A stretch of DNA of 64,000 bases. Origin: Auanema rhodensis (taxonomy: Eukaryota > Nematoda > Chromadorea > Rhabditida > Rhabditidae). The stretch covers positions 434,001-498,000 of the forward strand of contig CAXKVF010000079.1 in assembly GCA_964057225.1 (NCBI GenBank), read 5' to 3'. Positions 52,050 through 61,729 of this stretch are shown piece by piece (the stretch's first letter is position 1; every line of letters starts with the position of its first letter). The notes under the pieces are model-generated. The model had not been told where the DNA came from and searched no databases. It saw only the letters and a program-made list of their open reading frames with translations. The position numbers and the translations under genes are program-made.

Positions 52050-54514
52050 ATAAAGAGATGCGGTTTTCAAAATTAGATTCCCCATGTTCATATTAGTCTA
52101 AAAACAAATTTTTATTGATATTGGTTCATGGTAACCATGACTTTGAAATTTACGTGAACTTTAATTTATGCTAATTAAATGTACACGTGATGTGCACTTG
52201 GTATGTAACTCGCTTCACGTGAAAGATAAAGAGATGCGGTTTTCAAAATTAGATTCCCCATGTCCATATTAGTCTAAAAACAAATTTTTATTGATATTGG
52301 TGCATGGTAACCATGACTTTGAAATTTACGTGAACTTTAATTTATGCTAATTAAATGTACACGTGATGTGCACTTGGTATGTAACTCGCTTCACGTGAAA
52401 GATAAAGAGATGCGGTTTTCAAAATTAGATTCCCCATGTCCATATTAGTCTAAAAACAAATTTTTATTGATATTGGTGCATGGTAACCATGACTTTGAAA
52501 TTTACGTGAACTTTAATTTATGCTAATTAAATGTACACGTGATGTGCACTTGGTATGTAACTCGCTTCACGTGAAAGATAAAGAGATGCGGTTTTCAAAA
52601 TTAGATTCCCCATGTCCATATTAGTCTAAAACAAATTTTTATTGATATTGGTGCATGGTAACCATGACTTTGAAATTTACGTGAACTTTAATTTATGCTA
52701 ATTAAATGTACACGTGATGTGCACTTGGTATGTAACTCGCTTCACGTGAAAGATAAAGAGATGCGGTTTTCAAAATTAGATTCCCCATGTCCATATTAGT
52801 CTAAAAACAAATTTTTATTGATATTGGTGCATGGTAACCATGACTTTGAAATTTACGTGAACTTTAATTTATGCTAATTAAATGTACACGTGATGTGCAC
52901 TTGGTATGTAACTCGTTTCACGTGAAAGATAAAGAGATGCGGTTTTCAAAATTAGATTCCCCATGTCCATATTAGTCTAAAAACGAATTTTTATTGATAT
53001 TGGTTCATGGTAACCATGACTTTGAAATTTACGTGAACTTTAATTTATGCTAATTAAATGTACACGTGATGTGCACTTGGTATGTAACTCGCTTCACGTG
53101 AAAGATAAAGAGATGCGGTTTTCAAAATTAGATTCCCCATGTCCATATTAGTCTAAAAACAAATTTTTATTGATATTGGTGCATGGTAATCATGACTTTG
53201 AAATTTACGTGAACTTTAATTTATGCTAATTAAATGTACACGTGATGTGCACTTGGTATGTAACTCGCTTCACGTGAAAGATAAAGAGATGCGGTTTTCA
53301 AAATTAGATTCCCCATGTCCATATTAGTCTAAAAACAAATTTTTATTGATATTGGTGCATGGTAACCATGACTTTGAAATTTACGTGAACTTTAATTTAT
53401 GCTAATTAAATGTACACGTGATGTGCACTTGGTATGTAACTCGCTTCACGTGAAAGATAAAGAGATGCGGTTTTCAAAATATTAGATTCCCCATGTTCAT
53501 ATTAGTCTAAAAACAAATTTTTATTGATATTGGTTCATGGTAACCATGACTTTGAAATTTACGTGAACTTTAATTTATGCTAATTAAATGTACACGTGAT
53601 GTGCACTTGGTATGTAACTCGCTTCACGTGAAAGATAAAGAGATGCGGTTTTCAAAATTAGATTCCCCATGTCCATATTAGTCTAAAAACAAATTTTTAT
53701 TGATATTGGTTCATGGTAACCATGACTTTGAAATTTACGTGAACTTTAATTTATGCTAATTAAATGTACACGTGATGTGCACTTGGTATGTAACTTGCTT
53801 CACGTGAAAGATAAAGAGATGCGGTTTCCAAAATTAGATTCCCCATGTCCATATTAGTCTAAAAACAAATTTTTATTGATATTGGTGCATGGTAACCATG
53901 ACTTTGAAATTTACGTGAACTTTAATTTATGCTAATTAAATGTACACGTGATGTGCACTTGGTATGTAACTCGCTTCACGTGAAAGATAAAGAGATGCGG
54001 TTTTCAAAATTAGATTCCCCATGTCCATATTAGTCTAAAAACAAATTTTTATTGATATTGGTTCATGGTAACCATGTCTTTGAAAATTACGTGAACTTTA
54101 ATTTATGCTAATTAAATGTACACGTGATGTGCACTTGGTATGTAACTCGCTTCACGTGAAAGATAAAGAGATGCGGTTTTCAAAATTAGATTCCCCATGT
54201 CCATATTAGTCTAAAAATAAATTTTTATTGATATTGGTGCATGGTAACCATGACTTTGAAATTTACGTGAACTTTAATTTATGCTAATTAAATGTACACG
54301 TGATGTGCACTTGGTATGTAACTCGCTTCACGTGAAAGATAAAGAGATGCGGTTTTCAAAATTAGATTCCCCATGTCCATATTAGTCTAAAAACAAATTT
54401 TTATTGATATTGGTGCATGGTAACCATGACTTTGAAATTTACGTGAACTTTAATTTATGCTAATTAAATGTACACGTGATGTGCACTTGGTATGTAACTC
54501 GCTTCACGTGAAAG
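52050..54514. repeat. 2,465-bp block (14 monomers), copy 2
   Basis: Downstream copy of 48,003-50,467. Matching marks include m164T (48,869 and 52,916), AAAACGAAT, AATCATG, the two-base insertion, m162T, TTTCC, m91T/m101A and AAAAATAAAT. Its first four monomers are also the fourth copy of the 703-bp 4-mer (52,050-52,752, with the 175-bp monomer at 52,578). A homologous 4-mer at both ends of the duplicated stretch would be a natural site for the exchange that created it. Confidence 0.9.
53457..53634. repeat. 178-bp monomer with two-base insertion (copy 2)
   Basis: Same AT gain as at 49,410, lying 4,047 bp downstream inside the block duplicate. Confidence 0.95.
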
Positions 54515-55394
54515 ATAAAGAGATGCGGTTTTCAAAATTAGATTCCCCATGTCCATATTAGTCTAAAAACAAATTTTTATTGATATTGGTGCATGGTAAT
54601 CATGACTTTGAAATTTACGTGAACTTTAATTTATGCTAATTAAATGTACACGTGATGTGCACTTGGTATGTAACTCGCTTCACGTGAAAGATAAAGAGAT
54701 GCGGTTTTCAAAATTAGATTCCCCATGTCCATATTAGTCTAAAAACAAATTTTTATTGATATTGGTGCATGGTAACCATGACTTTGAAATTTACGTGAAC
54801 TTTAATTTATGCTAATTAAATGTACACGTGATGTGCACTTGGTATGTAACTCGCTTCACGTGAAAGATAAAGAGATGCGGTTTTCAAAATTAGATTCCCC
54901 ATGTCCATATTAGTCTAAAAACAAATTTTTATTGATATTGGTGCATGGTAACCATGACTTTGAAATTTACGTGAACTTTAATTTATGCTAATTAAATGTA
55001 CACGTGATGTGCACTTGGTATGTAACTCGCTTCACGTGAAAGATAAAGAGATGCGGTTTTCAAAATTAGATTCCCCATGTCCATATTAGTCTAAAAACAA
55101 ATTTTTATTGATATTGGTGCATGGTAACCATGACTTTGAAATTTACGTGAACTTTAATTCATGCTAATTAAATGTACACGTGATGTGCACTTGGTATGTA
55201 ACTCGCTTCACGTGAAAGATAAAGAGATGCGGTTTTCAAAATTAGATTCCCCATGTCCATATTAGTCTAAAAACAAATTTTTATTGATATTGGTGCATGG
55301 TAACCATGACTTTGAAATTTACGTGAACTTTAATTTATGCTAATTAAATGTACACGTGATGTGCACTTGGTATGTAACTCGCTTCACGTGAAAG

Positions 55395-55569
55395 ATAAAG
55401 AGATGCGGTTTTCAAAATTAGATTCCCCATGTCCATATTAGTCTAAAACAAATTTTTATTGATATTGGTGCATGGTAACCATGACTTTGAAATTTACGTG
55501 AACTTTAATTTATGCTAATTAAATGTACACGTGATGTGCACTTGGTATGTAACTCGCTTCACGTGAAAG
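55395..55569. repeat. 175-bp monomer, A5 to A4 deletion (last copy)
   Basis: Same one-base loss as the other six. It is the last indel in the window; all later monomers are spaced exactly 176 bp. Confidence 0.95.
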
Positions 55570-55745
55570 ATAAAGAGATGCGGTTTTCAAAATTAGATTC
55601 CCCATGTCCATATTAGTCTAAAAACAAATTTTTATTGATATTGGTGCATGGTAACCATGACTTTGAAATTTACGTGAACTTTAATTTATGCTAATTAAAT
55701 GTACACGTGATGTGCACTTGGTATGTAACTCGCTTCACGTGAAAG

Positions 55746-58700
55746 ATAAAGAGATGAGGTTTTCAAAATTAGATTCCCCATGTCCATATTAGTCTAAAAA
55801 CAAATTTTTATTGATATTGGTTCATGGTAACCATGACTTTGAAATTTACGTGAACTTTAATTTATGCTAATTAAATGTACACGTGATGTGCACTTGGTAT
55901 GTAACTTGCTTCACGTGAAAGATAAAGAGATGCGGTTTTCAAAATTAGATTCCCCATGTCCATATTAGTCTAAAAACAAATTTTTATTGATATTGGTGCA
56001 TGGTAACCATGACTTTGAAATTTACGTGAACTTTAATTTATGCTAATTAAATGTACACGTGATGTGCACTTGGTATGTAACTCGCTTCACGTGAAAGATA
56101 AAGAGATGCGGTTTTCAAAATTAGATTCCCCATGTCCATATTAGTCTAAAAACAAATTTTTATTGATATTGGTTCATGGTAACCATGTCTTTGAAAATTA
56201 CGTGAACTTTAATTTATGCTAATTAAATGTACACGTGATGTGCACTTGGTATGTAACTCGCTTCACGTGAAAGATAAAGAGATGCGGTTTTCAAAATTAG
56301 ATTCCACATGTCCATATTAGTCTAAAAACAAATTTTTATTGATATTGGTGCATGGTAACCATGACTTTGAAATTTACGTGAACTTTAATTTATGCTAATT
56401 AAATGTACACGTGATGTGCACTTGGTATGTAACTTGCTTCACGTGAAAGATAAAGAGATGCGGTTTTCAAAATTAGATTCCCCATGTCCATATTAGTCTA
56501 AAAACAAATTTTTATTGATATTGGTGCATGGTAACCATGACTTTGAAATTTACGTGAACTTTAATTTATGCTAATTAAATGTACACGTGATGTGCACTTG
56601 GTATGTAACTCGCTTCACGTGAAAGATAAAGAGATGCGGTTTTCAAAATTAGATTCCCCATGTCCATATTAGTCTAAAAACAAATTTTTATTGATATTGG
56701 TTCATGGTAACCATGTCTTTGAAAATTACGTGAACTTTAATTTATGCTAATTAAATGTACACGTGATGTGCACTTGGTATGTAACTCGCTTCACGTGAAA
56801 GATAAAGAGATGCGGTTTTCAAAATTAGATTCCACATGTCCATATTAGTCTAAAAACAAATTTTTATTGATATTGGTGCATGGTAACCATGACTTTGAAA
56901 TTTACGTGAACTTTAATTTATGCTAATTAAATGTACACGTGATGTGCACTTAGTATGTAACTCGCTTCACGTGAAAGATAAAGAGATGAGGTTTTCAAAA
57001 TTAGATTCCCCATGTCCATATTAGTCTAAAAACAAATTTTTATTGATATTGGTTCATGGTAACCATGACTTTGAAATTTACGTGAACTTTAATTTATGCT
57101 AATTAAATGTACACGTGATGTGCACTTGGTATGTAACTCGCTTCACGTGAAAGATAAAGAGATGCGGTTTTCAAAATTAGATTCCCCATGTCCATATTAG
57201 TCTAAAAACAAATTTTTATTGATATTGGTTCATGGTAACCATGACTTTGAAATTTACGTGAACTTTAACTTATGCTAATTAAATGTACACGTGATGTGCA
57301 CTTGGTATGTAACTCGCTTCACGTGAAAGATAAAGAGATGCGGTTTTCAAAATTAGATTCCCCATGTCCATATTAGTCTAAAAACAAATTTTTATTGATA
57401 TTGGTTCATGGTAACCATGACTTTGAAATTTACGTGAACTTTAATTTATGCTAATTAAATGTACACGTGATGTGCACTTGGTATGTAACTTGCTTCACGT
57501 GAAAGATAAAGAGATGCGGTTTTCAAAATTAGATTCCCCATGTCCATATTAGTCTAAAAACAAATTTTTATTGATATTGGTGCATGGTAACCATGACTTT
57601 GAAATTTACGTGAACTTTAATTTATGCTAATTAAATGTACACGTGATGTGCACTTGGTATGTAACTCGCTTCACGTGAAAGATAAAGAGATGCGGTTTTC
57701 AAAATTAGATTCCCCATGTCCATATTAGTCTAAAAACAAATTTTTATTGATATTGGTTCATGGTAACCATGACTTTGAAATTTACGTGAACTTTAATTTA
57801 TGCTAATTAAATGTACACGTGATGTGCACTTGGTATGTAACTCGCTTCACGTGAAAGATAAAGAGATGCGGTTTTCAAAATTAGATTCCCCATGTCCATA
57901 TTAGTCTAAAAACAAATTTTTATTGATATTGGTTCATGGTAACCATGACTTTGAAATTTACGTGAACTTTAACTTATGCTAATTGAATGTACACGTGATG
58001 TGCACTTGGTATGTAACTCGCTTCACGTGAAAGATAAAGAGATGCGGTTTTCAAAATTAGATTCCCCATGTTCATATTAGTCTAAAAACAAATTTTTATT
58101 GATATTGGTGCATGGTAACCATGACTTTGAAATTTACGTGAACTTTAATTTATGCTAATTAAATGTACACGTTATGTGCACTTGGTATGTAACTCGCTTC
58201 ACGTGAAAGATAAAGAGATGCGGTTTTCAAAATTAGATTCCCCATGTTCATATTAGTCTAAAAACAAATTTTTATTGATATTGGTTCATGGTAACCATGA
58301 CTTTGAAATTTACGTGGACTTTAATTTATGCTAATTAAATGTACACGTGATGTGCACTTGGTATGTAACTCGCTTCACGTGAAAGATAAAGAGATGCGGT
58401 TTTCAAAATTAGATTCTCCATGTCCATATTAGTCTAAAAACAAATTTTTATTGATATTGGTTCATGGTAACCATGACTTTGAAATTTACGTGAACTTTAA
58501 TTTATGCTAATTAAATGTACACGTGATGTGCACTTGGTATGTAACTCGCTTCACGTGAAAGATAAAGAGATTCGGTTTTCAAAATTAGATTCCCCATGTC
58601 CATATTAGTGTAAAAACAAATTTTTATTGATATTGGTTCATGGTAACCATGACTTTGAAATTTACGTGAACTTTAATTTATGCTAATTAAATGTACACGT

Positions 58701-61377
58701 GATGTGCACTTGGTATGTAACTCGCTTCACGTGAAAGATAAAGAGATGCGGTTTTCAAAATTAGATTCCCCATGTCCATATTAGTCTAAAAACAAATTTT
58801 TATTGATACTAATTCATGATAACCATGATTTTGAAATTTACGTGAACTTTAATTTATGCTATTTAAATGTACACGTGATGTGCACTTAGTATGTACCTCG
58901 CTTCACGTGAAAGATGAAGAGATGCGGTTTTCAAAATTAGATTCCCCATGTCCATATTAGTCTAAAAACAAATTTTTATTGATATTGGTGCATGGTAACC
59001 ATGACTTTGAAATTTACGTGAACTTTAATTTATGCTAATTAAATGTACACGTGATGTGCACTTGGTATGTAACTCGCTTCACGTGAAAGATAAAGAGATG
59101 CGGTTTTCAAAATTAGATCCCCCATGTTCATATTAGTCTAAAAACAAATTTTTATTGATATTGGTTCATGGTAACCATGACTTTGAAATTTACGTGAACT
59201 TTAATTTATGCTAATTAAATGTACACGTGATGTGCACTTGGTATGTAACTTGCTTCACGTGAAAGATAAAGAGATGCGGTTTTCAAAATTAGATTCCTCA
59301 TGTCCATATTAGTCTAAAAACAAATTTTTATTGATATTGGTGCATGGTAACCATGACTTTGAAATTTACGTGAACTTTAATTTATGCTAATTAAATGTAC
59401 ACGTGATGTGCACTTGGTATGTAACTCGCTTCACGTGAAAGATAAAGAGATGCGGTTTTCAAAATTAGATTCCCCATGTCCATATTAGTCTAAAAACAAA
59501 TTTTTATTGATATTAATTCATGATAACCATGATTTTGAAATTTACGTGAACTTTAATTTATGCTATTTAAATGTACACGTGATGTGCACTTGGTATGTAA
59601 CTCGCTTCACGTGAAAGATGAAGAGATGCGGTTTTCAAAATTAGATTCCCCATGTCCATATTAGTCTAAAAACAAATTTTTATTGATATTAATTCATGAT
59701 AACCATGATTTTGAAATTTACGTGAACTTTAATTTATGCTATTTAAATGTACACGTGATGTGCACTTGGTATGTAACTCGCTTCACGTGAAAGATAAAGA
59801 GATGCGGTTTTCAAAATTAGATTCCCCATGTCCATATTAGTCTAAAAACAAATTTTTATTGATATTGGTGCATGGTAACCATGACTTTGAAATTTACGTG
59901 AACTTTAATTTATGCTAATTAAATGTACACGTGATGTGCACTTGGTATGTAACTCGCTTCACGTGAAAGATAAAGAGATGCGGTTTTCAAAATTAGATTC
60001 CCCATGTTCATATTAGTCTAAAAACAAATTTTTATTGATATTGGTTCATGGTAACCATGACTTTGAAATTTACGTGAACTTTAATTTATGCTAATTAAAT
60101 GTACACGTGATGTGCACTTGGTATGTAACTCGCTTCACGTGAAAGATAAAGAGATGCGGTTTTCAAAATTAGATTCCTCATGTCCATATTAGTCTAAAAA
60201 CAAATTTTTATTGATATTGGTTCATGGTAACCATGACTTTGAAATTTACGTGAACTTTAATTTATGCTAATTAAATATACACGTGATGTGCACTTGGTAT
60301 GTAACTCGCTTCACGTGAAAGATAAAGAGATGCGGTTTTCAAAATTAGATTCCCCATGTCCATATTAGTCTAAAAACAAATTTTTATTGATATTGGTGCA
60401 TGGTAACCATGACTTTGAAATTTACGTGAACTTTAATTTATGCTAATTAAATGTACACGTGATGTGCACTTGGTATGTAACTCGCTTCACGTGAAAGATA
60501 AAGAGATGCGGTTTTCAAAATTAGATTCCCCATGTCCATATTAGTCTAAAAACAAATTTTTATTGATATTGGTTCATGGTAACCATGACTTTGAAATTTA
60601 CGTGAACTTTAATTTATGCTAATTAAATGTACACGTGATGTGCACTTGGTATGTAACTCGTTTCACGTGAAAGATAAAGAGATGCGGTTTTCAAAATTAG
60701 ATTCCCCATGTCCATATTAGTCTAAAAACAAATTTTTATTGATATTGGTTCATGGTAACCATGACTTTGAAATTTACGTGAACTTTAACTTATGCTAATT
60801 AAATGTACACGTGATGTGCACTTGGTATGTAACTCGCTTCACGTGAAAGATAAAGGGATGCGGTTTTCAAAATTAGATTCCCCATGTCCATATTAGTCTA
60901 AAAACAAATTTTTATTGATATTGGTGCATGGTAACCATGACTTTGAAATTTACGTGAACTTTAATTTATGCTAATTAAATGTACACGTGATGTGCACTTG
61001 GTATGTAACTCGCTTCACGTGAAAGATAAAGAGATGCGGTTTTCAAAATTAGATTCCCCATGTCCATATTAGTCTAAAAACAAATTTTTATTGATATTGG
61101 TGCATGGTAACCATGACTTTGAAATTTACGTGAACTTTAATTTATGCTAATTAAATGTACACGTGATGTGCACTTGGTATGTAACTCGCTTCACGTGAAA
61201 GATAAAGAGATGCGGTTTTCAAAATTAGATTCCCCATGTCCATATTAGTCTAAAAACAAATTTTTATTGATATTGGTGCATGGTAACCATGACTTTGAAA
61301 TTTACGTGAACTTTAATTTATGCTAATTAAATGTACACGTGATGTGCACTTGGTATGTAACTCGCTTCACGTGAAAG
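55746..61377. repeat. Long-range duplicated segment, downstream copy (32 monomers)
   Basis: It matches 32,561-37,840 in barcode order, with three structural differences. An extra three-monomer block (G, m91T/m101A T, m33A G) makes 55,922-56,977 a 2 x 528-bp tandem. The two T-type monomers corresponding to 33,265-33,616 are missing. An extra m3G A-type monomer is present at 59,618-59,793. The count closes: 30 + 3 - 2 + 1 = 32 monomers. The rare marks at m128G (57,985), GATTCTCC, m11T with AGTGTAAA, and m159C are all retained. Confidence 0.88.
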
Positions 61378-61729
61378 ATAAAGAGATGCGGTTTTCAAAA
61401 TTAGATTCCCCATGTCCATATTAGTCTAAAAACAAATTTTTATTGATATTGGTGCATGGTAACCATGACTTTGAAATTTACGTGAACTTTAATTTATGCT
61501 AATTAAATGTACACGTGATGTGCACTTGGTATGTAACTTGCTTCACGTGAAAGATAAAGAGATGCGGTTTTCAAAATTAGATTCCTCATGTCCATATTAG
61601 TCTAAAAACAAATTTTTATTGATATTAATTCATGATAACCATGATTTTGAAATTTACGTGAACTTTAATTTATGCTATTTAAATGTACACGTGATGTGCA
61701 CTTGGTATGTAACTCGCTTCACGTGAAAG
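58738..61729. repeat. 17-mer tandem unit (2,992 bp), copy 1
   Basis: Seventeen monomers beginning with an A-type that has GATACT, m125T, m151A and m159C. The next unit starts exactly 2,992 bp later (m151A at 58,888 and 61,880; m132A at 60,277 and 63,269). It includes m3G G, GATCCCCC m39T T, m33T G, A, m3G A, G, m39T T, m33T/m132A T, G, m164T T, m116C T, four G and an m33T A-type. Confidence 0.9.

Larger units (their letters stand above)
39777..55569. repeat. Domain 5: indel-bearing domain
   Basis: All thirteen indels of the window lie here: four 99-bp deletions, seven one-base deletions and two two-base insertions. The domain contains the 1,309-bp unit, the 703-bp 4-mer, the 2,465-bp block duplication and the most homogeneous run of G-type monomers. 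It is flanked on both sides by copies of the long-range duplicated segment (32,561-37,840 and 55,746-61,377), with short intervening stretches. Before it, 226 consecutive monomers, and after it about 48, have exactly 176-bp spacing. Confidence 0.85.
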
